A stretch of 64,000 nucleotides of DNA. Source: Notolepis coatsorum. Lineage: Eukaryota; Chordata; Actinopteri; Aulopiformes; Paralepididae. The position numbers were made by a program, and so were the translations under genes. The stretch spans positions 151,704,034 to 151,768,033 of the forward strand of contig OZ020590.1 in assembly GCA_963971535.1 (NCBI GenBank), written 5' to 3'. Each line of letters opens with the position of its first letter. Position 1 is the first letter of the stretch. Below are positions 22,081 through 32,319 of this stretch, piece by piece. A model generated the notes under the pieces. That model did not search any database and was not told the origin of the DNA. It was given only the letters and a program-made list of their open reading frames with translations.

Positions 22081-22545
22081 GATATATCATCAAGGTACAA
22101 GGATAGCTGCTTACCTCTTATCATTCAGGATAGAGTAGAGTCGACTGAGGTTGGTAGGAAGCAGCACGTAAAGCCAGATACCATACGTCGTGCAACAAAT
22201 ACGTGACGATTTCAAAATAAAATACCTATTTACAATAGTTGGTTGTCCCAAATCATTCAGAATTTACAATAAACTAAAAACGGTAAACTAAAACAGCTGA
22301 TCATTCTTCAAACCGTTACACAACTAATGCTGCTACTTCCTGATTGAGCCCCCCTCTGCGAGACACTCCTTGCCCCCTGCTGCCTGACTCTGTACTCCTT
22401 GGTCACCCGCTGCCCCCTTTATTCAATTCCCTAACCACCTCCTCCAATGTCAGACCTTCCATACCCAAATGTTGAACCGCTATCCTAACAATCGTTTTAA
22501 TTCTATCTGTTCTACCCTCAATCTTTGCCGCAGTATTAACTACCC
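22081..22545 (-). other. LINE-derived non-coding flank with a second ORF1 C-terminus
   Basis: Minus-strand 22530-22395 reads VNTAAKIEGRTDRIKTIVRI followed by LGMEGLTLEEVVREL, the C-terminal segment of the same type of LINE ORF1, closed by a stop. The rest (22081-22395) has no coding signal. Homologous to 48120-48600. Confidence 0.5.
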
Positions 22546-22548
22546 CTG

Positions 22549-23655
22549 CAGAATGGGTACAATACAGTACAGCTCAATACACACAATTGTTAAGGGGATG
22601 CAGACCAGAGAAAGACTTTCGTCTTGTTTACATCGGGGTCCCCCATTTTCAATTCATCAGGATATAACATACATGACATACAGATAGACAGTACTGCTAC
22701 ACCTATACATTTTGACATACCAGACTTGCAAATACAGTACTGTTTGTGATACAAAAGAGTCCAGAAAAGAGAGTATATACATTTGACGTAAAAACTGTAC
22801 ATTGGAGGAGGTTGGGTACGTGGGGTGGGGTTGGGTGGGTGGGGGGCTGTACATTGGAGGTGGTTGGGGGGGGGGGGGGGGGTTGGGTAGTAGGGGTGGG
22901 TGGGTGGGGAACACTGTACAACTGTACAAGCAAAACTGTACATTGGAATATTGACAAAACCATACTTGGTCATTTACTGTACATTGGAGGGTTAGGACAT
23001 TTACAGGGGCCAGTTTCGAATTGCAGTCTCCCGTAGGTGTTCTTTGAGAGTGGTTTTAAAAGTGGGTAGTGATTCACATTCCTTTACCGCTTTGGATAGG
23101 GCGTTCCACATTGATGTGGCATAATTGCGAAACGTGTTCAGTCCCTTGTTTGAGCCGAATCTGGGTTTAACATGATTTGTGGAGCTCCCTCTGGTGTTGT
23201 GATCGTGGTATTTACTGACCTTTGGGAAGTATTTTGACATGTACATGGGTACCTTGGTCGTGTAGTGTATCTGGTAGACCAGGCCCATTGCAAGTTGCTG
23301 TACTCTGTCGTCTACTCTAAGCCATCCTAGGTTGTCAAAGTGAGCAGGGGTGAGGTGGGTTCTAGGAGTAAGGTCAAGCAGTAGTCTGACCAGTTTGTTT
23401 TGAGATGTTTGTAATTTTGTTTTTAGCGCCTTTGAGGTGCTTTGGTACCATGAGGTGCAAGCATAGTCGTAGTACCCTTGAATGAGTGCTCCTGCCAGAG
23501 TCTTCAGGGTATTCTTGTTTACCAGAGAGGAGATCCGGTACAAGAATTGAGTTCGTTGGTTGACTTTTTTTATTACATTGGATGCCATTTTGTCACAGGA
23601 TAGATTAGCCTCTAGGATGGAACCCAGGTAGGTAATTTCATCTTTCCTTGTTACT
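22549..23655 (-). mobile_element. L2-like LINE, 5'-truncated, inverted copy
   Basis: Minus-strand ORF 23588-23001 (195 codons) covers the region after the reverse transcriptase: NVIKKVNQRTQFLYRISSLV ... LRETAIRNWPL. It is then followed by a G/C-run-containing 3' UTR ending near 22549. Forms a head-to-head inverted pair with 23688-24562. Nearly identical to 48605-49715. Confidence 0.88.
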
Positions 23656-23748
23656 GTATGTACTGTGTGGATTGATTGAACACTTTATTAAATGGGCCTG
23701 GTCTACAAGATACACTACACCACTAAGGTACCCATGTACATGTCGAAA

Positions 23749-23994
23749 AGTCAAGATAGACTGCGCTCACAAATTATAACACTGGGTGCTGAAATCCCGT
23801 CGAGTAAAATAGAAAAAGAAAGCAATACGCTTGGACCAGCACTCTCAGATTTTGGTAGATTTGATCGCAGCCTGAATCGCAGCCATCAACACTGAAGAAG
23901 GAACATTACAGTTCCGAAACATGTTTGTTTCAGGCTGCGATTAAATCTACCAAAATCTGAGAGTGCTGGTCCAAGCGTATTGCTTTCTTTTTCT
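23749..23994. mobile_element. 246-bp inverted-repeat insertion with 19-bp target duplication
   Basis: Flanked by two exact copies of ACCCATGTACATGTCGAAA (23730-23748 and 23995-24013). Unit 2 at 49793 has a single copy, so this is a true insertion. The interior has arms of about 65 bp (AGAAAAAGAAAGCAATACGC ... and its complement ending TTGCTTTCTTTTTCT) around a hammerhead-like core. The variable, long duplication and the inverted arrangement are reminiscent of truncated Penelope-like retroelement copies. Confidence 0.7.
23875..23942 (+). ncRNA. hammerhead-ribozyme-like motif (candidate)
   Basis: Stem I: AATCGCAGCC (23875-23884) pairs perfectly with GGCTGCGATT (23933-23942). Core CTGAAGA (23892-23898) fits CUGANGA. 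Stem II is GGAAC (23900-23904), loop ATTACA, GTTCC (23911-23915). GAAA core at 23916-23919. A very short stem III (ACA with TGT) follows. This is the order of a type I hammerhead. Weak points: an unpaired A before stem II, a minimal stem III, and an uncertain NUH cleavage site (GTT near 23927-23929). Confidence 0.4.
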
Positions 23995-24574
23995 ACCCAT
24001 GTACATGTCGAAATACTTCCCAAAGGTCAGTGAATACCACGCCCACACAACACCAGAGGGAGCTCCACAAATCATGTTCAACCCAGATTCGGCTCAAACA
24101 AGGGACTAAACACGTTTCGCAATTATGCCACAACAATGTGGAACGCCCCCTACCCACAGCCGTAAAGGAATGTGAATCACTACCCACCTTCAAAACCGCC
24201 CTCAAAGAGCACCTACGGGAGACTGCAATTAGAAACTGGCAACTGTAAATGTCCAAACCCCCCCACCCACCCACCCCCTCCTAATGTACAGTCTCCTCCC
24301 CACCGTATGTATATATTTTCTTTTAGGATCTCTGGGTAACAGTACTGTATATTTGCATATCGTATATGTCACAAATGTAACAGTACTAGCTTGTATGTCC
24401 CTATGTCATAAATATCATGAATTGAAAATGGGGGACCCTGATGTAAACAAGATGAAAGTCTTTCTCTGGTCTGCATCCCCTTAACAATTGTGTGTATTGA
24501 GTCGTACTGTATTGTACCCATTCTGCAATCTGTTATAATAATAAAGTTTTCATTCATTCATACTACTGAGCAAT

Positions 24575-25426
24575 AGTGCTAATCAGATGTATGTACAGAG
24601 TTGTTGTATTAATATGTATCTATCCATATATATTGTGACATCCTCCAGGCACGAAGTAGTATACAAGTAGATTTCTTGAACTGATTTTAATGAAGCTTGT
24701 CCATTCTCCATCCAAACCGTAAATACATACACAATACATACAAATGATACCATTAGCAATTGAAAGCCCATCAAAAACGTAGCTAACATCAACCGTCAAC
24801 ATATAACAAAAATCATCATCCATAGCAATCAATACCTTATTGGCTGCGTGCCAGTATAAGAGAACATCGATTGTGTTGTGTCTTTGTCCTTTTTCTTGTT
24901 ATATTGTCTTGTGTTAGACAATTATTTTACTTGCTTGAATTGACCGCAAAGTCAAGACAGCCATCCATCAAGTCATGTCGGGTCTCAAAGAAAGGCGGAA
25001 ACACGTCACCGGATATTAAGTGGGAAACAAGTCTTGTGAGACTAAATAATTGCACAAGCAAAAAGAAATCATGCGCCACTCATATTATCTATATAAACCC
25101 ATATGAAATACAATCCTGAGTATTATTATTAATATGCAAAAATAAACGTATAAAATTGTAAGCGAATATAACTATATTAACCAACTGTTAACCATAGCTG
25201 CATTTACATATATCCACATCTGTCTGTACATACCTGCATATAATCCTTTGTATATCTGTAGATACTAGCCTCTATCTATCTATACATTTTGTACATGTCC
25301 CTTACCTACTCTTACTAGTTACGCTGCTGGCCAGTATGACTTACTACCATAGTGTCTTTATACCTGTATCACTGTACATGTAAAAAATATCTATATCTGT
25401 ACATATCCCTTACCTACTCTTACTAG
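24575..25426. mobile_element. partial copy of the 1.38-kb TIR element
   Basis: Same left end (AGTGCTAATCAG) and interior as 7923-9298, including the 82-codon ORF at 24871-25119. Cut by the solo LTR at 25427; the hAT MITE end resumes at 26456 and is then cut by the copia LTR. Confidence 0.8.
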
Positions 25427-26451
25427 TGAAGTGAATTCCCAGCTTAAATTCCCTATTTATTACTTCTTTCTGCGTTGTGATTTAAACCTTTTTACAAGCT
25501 CTTGGGATCCACTCTGTTCTAAATGCAGATAACCAGTGTTTTAACTTGGTTACTGCCTTCTATTTACCCAGATTGAAAATACGGCGCGGCCGTTGAAATG
25601 AAGCGAGGTCTGAGCAGTTTGAAAAAGAACCAGTTTTTTAATGAAAAAAGGATTTCAATTAGATGTTACAAAAGAAATCTTTGAAAGAATGGTGCAATGA
25701 ATTCTACCGGTAGCATTCGCTATGCCGAAGGTCAGTAGAATTCAGTCTAAATTCTCAATAACAAGCTCTGTTCTAAAAACACGTCTCGTCTCGTCTTCGA
25801 TTCTGCTGCGTCGATTTCTCCTCCTGCTGGGTCTGTTGTGGAGAAAAAGGGTGTGTGTTCTTTGTTGCTTCCTGGGTTCTGTTCGGGTGTGTTCTGATCC
25901 TCCTGGCACGGAGTCTTTGCTAATATCAAATTTAGGCTCCGCCTCTAGTTTTACGGCAAGCGGGCGTTTTCCAAACTCTCCTCGAGTGTTCCTATTGGAG
26001 GACACTTACTCTCAACTCTCATTGGCTAACTCCTTATCGTGACGTTTTACATCGAATTACGTCACGATGTGGTTTCAAATGGTCTTTTCTTTGATCTACT
26101 GCTCTTTTGTTTCAACAGAGACAAACTGGCGTCTCTCATGGCAGTTTCTTTGTTGGACCAGATGGGCCTAGGGCCCTGGGTTGTAAAATCACCCATGTTA
26201 TTGACTTTCCCAGGAAGGATCAAACGAGACACTATCTCTTACTCAATAAGCGTCTGCCTGTTTCAACCCCCCTCCACAGAGATTAGAGGAAGCCTGAACC
26301 AGCAGCTGCATTACTAAATCAGCGGTGTGTCTCGTTTCTTGTACTTTAGGAGCGGGGGAAGAAAAGTGTATGTATTTTACCTCTGTGTTTTCGCCATTCT
26401 GCTCCATGGTATACAGTACAATAAACACAGTTTGAATGGAATTCTACTACA
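25427..26451 (+). mobile_element. solo LTR, about 1.03 kb, 4-bp TSD
   Basis: Begins TGAAGTGAATTCCC, ends GGAATTCTACTACA, and is flanked by CTAG (25423-25426 and 26452-26455). Unit 2 has uninterrupted CTTACTAGTTACTAGG at about 51216. An AATAAA lies about 30 bp from the right end (about 26420), giving plus orientation. No internal element DNA remains. Gypsy or endogenous retrovirus type cannot be told from the LTR alone. Confidence 0.8.
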
Positions 26452-26473
26452 CTAGTTACTAGGGGTGTAAAGG

Positions 26474-26840
26474 TGTTGAGATAAGAGACTCTGTATGGGA
26501 TTGTTAGTAACTGTCCAACTGTACATATGACTGTTTACACTAGTAACTGTTTATCTGTGTAGACAATTGTCTCCATCAAGTGATTGCCTTGGTGCATATA
26601 TATCTGTCCCCACTGGAGGGCGCTCTGGGCGTAGCCACTCAGGTATTCTACCTTAGGGCGACTATAAAAGAGGTGGTGCCCGCCCCTATCGTTCTCTCCT
26701 CCAACGTCTCTCAAAGAGAGAAGAGTGTTGTACAACTACTTCTTATGTGTGAATAAAAGAAGCCACGCCAGTTCAGGCACAAGATAGAAACCATGCCTCT
26801 TGACCACATTATTGACGCCCTGAAGTGAGTTCTGTTAACA
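26474..26840 (+). repeat. Ty1/copia 5' LTR, unit 2
   Basis: 367 bp from TGTTGAGATAAG to CTGTTAACA. TATAAAAG at 26663 and AATAAA at 26752 give promoter and polyadenylation signals. Directly followed by GGTTATGGGCCCAG, the copia-type primer-binding site (complementary to an internal part of initiator tRNA-Met, as known for Drosophila copia). Inserted in the left end of a hAT MITE (ACTAGGGGTGTAAAGG). Confidence 0.88.
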
Positions 26841-27466
26841 GGTTATGGGCCCAGATAACGTCGGGGCGAAATAGTGGAGGTACTGTATCAAGCTTAGCTG
26901 AAGTTAAAGGCTAGGATAGCGCCGGGAGCACCGCGTGGCTAGTCGCTAGGCCGACCAGAGTAAAAAGCTAAGCATACCATTAACGAAGAGGATGGAAAAC
27001 CAAAGAAGAGACAAGTGGCCGACATTCACTGGGAAAGCAGAAAACTACGAACTCTGGGAAGAGCGCATGCTGTGCTGCATGCATGGGGCGGGGCTGAAGG
27101 AGACGATCCTGGGGGCCCCCACCGGATAACTTACAGCGGAAGAGCAAGCCCTGGACGACCAGAGGAATGCTAGCTCGCCTGGGGCTGATATTCCGCGACA
27201 CTAAAGACAGAGGCAGAGAAAGCCTGGCGGTACTGAGAGAACATTTCATCGGGCGAGGAAGACCCAGAGTCGTGGCCCTCTACACAGCACTAACGGGCCT
27301 GAGGAAGGGGACCACCGAAACAGTGACCGAATACGTCAACAGAGCGGAGCAAATCACAACGCCATTGAGGAATGCCGGAGAAGCACCGAGCGATGGGCTG
27401 ATGATGGCGATGATGATGAGGGGACTACCGGAGATCCAGCCCATGCTCTTTTTCAGCAACGCCCTG
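26841..27466 (+). pseudogene. Ty1/copia leader and gag remnant, unit 2
   Basis: Primer-binding site at 26841, leader, gag ATG at 26993. The N-terminal gag frame hits TAA near 27127 (CCGGATAAC; unit 1 has CCGGAGAAC), then the shared frameshift. Second frame 27167 on: LGLIFRDTKDRGRESLAVL ... YVNRAEQITTP. Cut by the SINE/minisatellite near 27466. No protease, integrase or reverse transcriptase follows. Confidence 0.82.
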
Positions 27467-27489
27467 CTTCACATTCACACAGTTCCACA

Positions 27490-28745
27490 CATTCACACCC
27501 AGTACAAACCACAGTCTGACACTCTTGACCACTAGGAGCTGCCCAGTACAAACCACAGTCTGACACTGTTGACCACTAGGAGCTGCCCAGTACAACCACA
27601 GTCTGACACTCTTGACCACTAGGAGCTGCCCAGTACAACCACAGTCTGACACTGTTGACCACTAGGAGCTGCCCAGTACAACCACAGTCTGACACTGTTG
27701 ACCACTAGGAGCTGCCCAGTACAACCACAGTCTGACACTGTTGACCACTAGGAGCTTCCCAGTACAAACCACAGTCTCACACTGTTGACCACTAGGAGCT
27801 GCCCAGTACAAACCACAGTCTGACACTGTTGACCACTAGGAGCTGCCCAGTACAAACCACAGTCTCACACTGTTGACCACTAGGAGCTGCCCAGTACAAA
27901 CCACAGTCTGACACTGTTGACCACTAGGAGCTGCCCAGTACAACCACAGTCTGACACTGTTGACCACTAGGAGCTGCCCAGTACAAACCACAGTCTGACA
28001 CTGTTGACCACTAGGAGCTGCCAGTACAACCACAGTCTGACACTGTTGATAACTAGGAGCTGCCCAGTACAACCACAGTCTGACACTGTTGACCACTAGG
28101 AGCTGCCCAGTACAACCACAGTCTGACACTGTTGACCACTAGGAGCTGCCCAGTACAAACCACAGTCTGACACTGTTGACCACTAGGAGCTGCCCAGTAC
28201 AAACCACAGTCTGACACTGTTGACCACTAGGAGCTGCCCAGTACAAACCACAGTCTGACACTGTTGACCACTAGGAGCTGCCCAGTACAACCACAGTCTG
28301 ACACTGTTGACCACTAGGAGCTGCCCAGTACAAACCACAGTCTGACACTGTTGACCACTAGGAGCTGCCCAGTACAAACCACAGTCTCACACTGTTGACC
28401 ACTAGGAGCTGCCCAGTACAAACCACAGTCTCACACTGTTGACCACTAGGAGCTGCCCAGTACAACCACAGTCTGACACTGTTGACCACTAGGAGCTGCC
28501 CAGTACAAACCACAGTCTGACACTGTTGACCACTATGAGCTGCCCAGTACAAACCACAGTCTGACACTGTTGACCACTAGGAGATGCCCAGTACAACCAC
28601 AGTCTGACACTGTTGACCACTAGGAGCTGCCCAGTACAAACCACAGTCTGACACTGTTGACCACTAGGAGCTGCCCAGTACAACCACAGTCTGACACTGT
28701 TGACCACTAGGAGATGCCCAGTACAACCACAGTCTGACACTGTTG
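27490..28745. repeat. 43-bp minisatellite, unit 2, largest array
   Basis: About 29 units of the same 43-44 bp motif as 6136-6898. Several units share TCTCACAC instead of TCTGACAC, which marks local amplification inside this array. Confidence 0.95.
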
Positions 28746-28748
28746 ACC

Positions 28749-28886
28749 ACTGCAATTTGGACCACTGGAGCAGTTGGAGGTTAAGTGCCTTGCTCAGGGG
28801 AACTTCAACAGTGGGTATCGAACCGGCATCCTTCCGGTCACAAGTCTGCTTCTCTAACCTACCTTCTCTAACCGCTTCTCCCAGAT
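28749..28886 (-). mobile_element. tRNA-derived SINE, unit 2
   Basis: Copy of 6901-7037. Box B complement GGTATCGAACCGG near 28816. Followed by the same spacer as unit 1 until the gypsy LTR at 29082. Confidence 0.75.
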
Positions 28887-29081
28887 TGACAGAATAGTCC
28901 ACATTTGTGAACTCGTGTGATTGGTTCCAAACTGGGACTCCTCTCAGACTACCATACTTTAGTTGTTCAGATATTGGAAACAGAACATTTTAGCATTTGT
29001 TAGCATCATGCTAAGCATGGTAGTGGGAGTCAATAATGAGTGGCATGAAGCAGGAATATTACTCAGCAATATGATTGACTG

Positions 29082-29293
29082 TGTAGTGCCGAGAGATGGG
29101 AGTCGGAGACGATAGCTCGAGGTAGAGCGAACAGCATTTATTTGGTACACAAATACAACATGCTACTGCTACGTTGCGTGCAGTCGACTCGTGTGTGGTG
29201 GCAGGAAGTGCCACCTCATATAATGTTCGGGCGGAACTCTTGTTCCTAACAATAGTTCCGTGGGTGAATTATGTACAATTAACAATCACTACA
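29082..29293 (-). repeat. LTR of gypsy-like remnant
   Basis: 212 bp. On the minus strand it starts TGTAGTGATTG and ends GGCACTACA, an inverted TGTAGTG/CACTACA pair. Inserted in the spacer after ATGATTGACTG (compare 7225). Preceded on the minus strand by a TTCTGGGGGGG polypurine tract (30705-30718), now separated by the BEL solo LTR. Confidence 0.75.
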
Positions 29294-29298
29294 CAAGC

Positions 29299-30699
29299 TG
29301 TTGTGAAGGATCAGATTAAACCGAATATATATATTTATTTATATATATATATTTAATTGTATTTGTATATCGTTTGATATCCCCTGTATATTCCTTGTAC
29401 AATATGCACTGAATATCCCTTTAGTCTACTAAACAGCCCATAATAGTTTCATTCTACCATTGGACGAGAACCTGGCGCCAGGTTGCCATACCCCTAGGTC
29501 CAAGTTCAATCGTGCCGCCCAACATGTTGTGGCAAGCCCCGGTTCCGCGCAGGAATATGTCGGGCGAAATACGAATGGTACTATTTGTTCATAGCGCATA
29601 TATATATGGCGCGAGTAAAGTAGAACCTTCCTTTTAGTCCAGTTCTTTACCCTCCAACAGAGTGACAGACGCGAAGCCTCCCCACGACGCACGTGTGGTG
29701 TAGTAAGGCCTACTTGGCCCCAGAATAGGCATTGAGATATCGTGTAGATTAATAGTTGAATAGTCATAGTTTGGCACTATACCGTCGAGTTGGACGTATT
29801 CTATTAAGCTAATAATAGTCTATTTATGTATGGTGCATCGTTCGGTTAGAGTTCTAAAGTTATCAGTACCCCCATCGTTCCTGACGTTATCTGGACGCTT
29901 AACCAGGCTGAGCAGACCCCTAGTGGTGCTTGCATCCGAGGAGCTCCGGGCCAGGGCGACCGGACCTGTATATTGGATTACTCTACCCGGACGACGGCGA
30001 GCCTTCCACGGCTTGGATTATGCTTTGGGTGCTTTGATTATTCCATGGATAAAGGCCAACACTGCGGAGTGTTGGAACTACCCCCCGGAGAGGACTCCAG
30101 GTGAGACGGCGCTCTACACCAGTGAGGTCGCCTCACGTCTCTCCGTTGTGGACCGGCAGCTACCGTCCACAGAGGGTCCAGCTGTATTCGTCTGCGGACC
30201 GAGGTTCTGTGGGCACCGTGTTCAAGACTTTGAATTCTCCCAAGACACCGTCGGCCAGATGGGATACCGCCAGCGGCTTCTCTAACCCCCCCCTCCTACT
30301 GTCTTACAACCAGCGGGACCCCCCCCCCCCTTAGTGTATCCAGCTATAATCATTTAAGTACCATCGCTATCGTTTCCTAAATATTCCAGGTTGTATACTT
30401 ACTCCCTGCGTAACCAGAGATTGGACATTCAATGTTGATTTACCTACGAATACTCATTTGCCATAAAAGTGCATATTTCATATTTCAAATCATAAATGTA
30501 ATTAAGTGAACGTTGTATATACCTTTTGCTATATTAAACCTTCGATTTGGTACATTTGTGTGGATTCGTTTCATCAGGTGGGAAAGTGTTCATCATACTT
30601 ATATCATGTACTGGATGGCCAGAAGTTAAAGTACAAGAGGTAGTGGTATTAAATATCATATCTAACAATACAGTCAGGGAATTGTACCCCTCAGTTACA
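29299..30699 (+). mobile_element. BEL/Pao solo LTR, 1401 bp
   Basis: Same length as, and close in sequence to, the 5' LTR of BEL no. 2 (53883-55283). Starts TGTTGTGAAGG, ends CCTCAGTTACA. Perfect 5-bp duplication CAAGC at 29294-29298 and 30700-30704. Contains the 151-codon LTR ORF (29830-30285). By eye about ten substitutions from the BEL no. 2 LTRs, so it is an older insertion reduced by LTR-LTR recombination. Confidence 0.95.
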
Positions 30700-30715
30700 C
30701 AAGCCCCCCCAGAAT

Positions 30716-31627
30716 TCACCCATGGTCAAAATCTCCACGGCGGGGAGAGACAACGACCCGGCCGCGGCGTGAGCGGACAACCCGGGGCGCGGCGCAAGCG
30801 ATTGCGCCCTCCACGGCGCCCGGGGGCATGAACCGGCCACGGTGAGTGCGGAAAGCCAGGGGCGGGGAGGCAGGGGCGGCGCAAGCGCCCGCGTCCCCCC
30901 CGACACCCGGGGGCACAGACGTCGACAAGGCCAACGGCGGCTCCGTCGTCGGCGGGTCCCGGGGTAGCGGCGGACGGCCTCGGCGGGGGGAGAGGGCCAG
31001 CTCTAAGGTCTGGGAAATGTCTACGTGGGCGGGTTCAATCTTGTGGTGGTTGTACCCCACCTCAAAGGCGAGCCTTCGCCAGTCCTCAGGGGCCTGTGGG
31101 CTAGGGTGTCCGGTGGATAGGTCATCCAGCAGCGTCGGACCCGAGTGACCAATCGCGACGTCCTCCAGGCGTAGACTGGAATCTGCAGTCCCGAGGGCCT
31201 GGATGTCGTGGTCGGAGGCCTGTTCCGAGCCCCTGTTGACGTAGTCGAGGTCCGGCTGCACAGCTCCGATGACGACGTTGGGCTTCTCGGCGACGTGTCT
31301 CGCGGCGCCCTCGGAATCGTACGTGAGCTCTTGTCGTGCCGACCATGGCTCCGCTACCTTTGACTCAGAAAACGTGAGGGGTTCGTGGTCGGTGAAAGCT
31401 GTAAGAAGGCCGCCGTATGTCGCCTCATCGCGGACACATGCCAACGAAGCCCGTGTCTGTGCGTTTATTAGGCGGCCATGTCTAATGTCCACGAGGAGAC
31501 CGTGTGCACCCAGGAAATCTGCTCCGAGTAGTGGGAACGAAATGTCGGCCGTGATGCAGTCCCACGTGAACCGCTGGCCCCCAAAACACAGTTCCACGGT
31601 CCTTGTACCGTAGGTGCGTCCTCTCAC
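30716..31627 (-). pseudogene. gypsy-like retroelement protease-region fragment with Arg/Pro-rich tail
   Basis: 303 codons. The N-terminal region (about residues 20-60) reads FTWDCITADISFPLLGADFL and LLVDIRHGRLINAQT, the pattern around the end of the protease and start of pol in Ty3/gypsy elements. The rest is low-complexity, GC-rich and Pro/Arg-rich (SPRRGRPPLPRDPP, RSRRGRVVVSPRRGDF) and stops just before the polypurine tract. Reverse transcriptase and integrase are missing, so this is an internal-deletion product or a fragment. The upstream end breaks off near 31635. Confidence 0.55.
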
Positions 31628-32288
31628 CAGATCATAACAGAGAATTTAAGAAACAAAAGGCAAATAATCAAAAAAAACATTCCAACAGATGTGAAAGCAA
31701 ATCAATGAAATCAACCAGCTCCAACCGCAGCCCACCTTAATGGTTATTTAGAAAGAAAAGAAAAGAAATCAAAACTCTACACCTAAACCCTTCATACCTA
31801 AAACAGTAAATCAATTAAATAAAATAAAAACCAGGTTTTCCAAAACCACCCATTCAACATCTCATCACCCAACCGTACCATTCACACATGTCAGTGACTT
31901 CGACACCTCTTAAGCCAGCACATTCTCTCTCTACAGGCTCCATCCACACCCATTCAGGCCACACAATCATAGATTAAAAATAGAAAAGAAATCTAAAAAT
32001 GTAACTTCAATACCTCATCCCTACAAAACATTCAACAGAAATCAAATCAAATGAAAGTAATAAAGACAAACTCCTTCAGTAAAACAAATGATATGAAACA
32101 AATGATAATGGTATAACCCAAGTGGTTCGATACACTCCCTACTTAAACACATTTTGTTATTTTTAAGACTAGTTTCACCTTAAGTGAAAGCTAAGTTGTG
32201 TGCGTGCATGTATGTGAAATCAGATCGTGTGAATGTGTGTCTGTGTGTGTCTGTGTGTGTGTGTGTCTGTGTGTGTGCGTGTGTGTGT

Positions 32289-32319
<31 letters not shown>

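Larger units (their letters stand above)
23688..24562 (+). mobile_element. L2-like LINE, 5'-truncated, interrupted
   Basis: Starts ATGGGCCTGGTCTACAAG, is interrupted by the 246-bp insert at 23749-23994, resumes and ends in TTCATTCATTCAT near 24562. A 1-bp insertion near 24150 (AACGCCCCCTACCC) shifts the frame relative to the 49753 copy, whose ORF is open. Confidence 0.85.
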
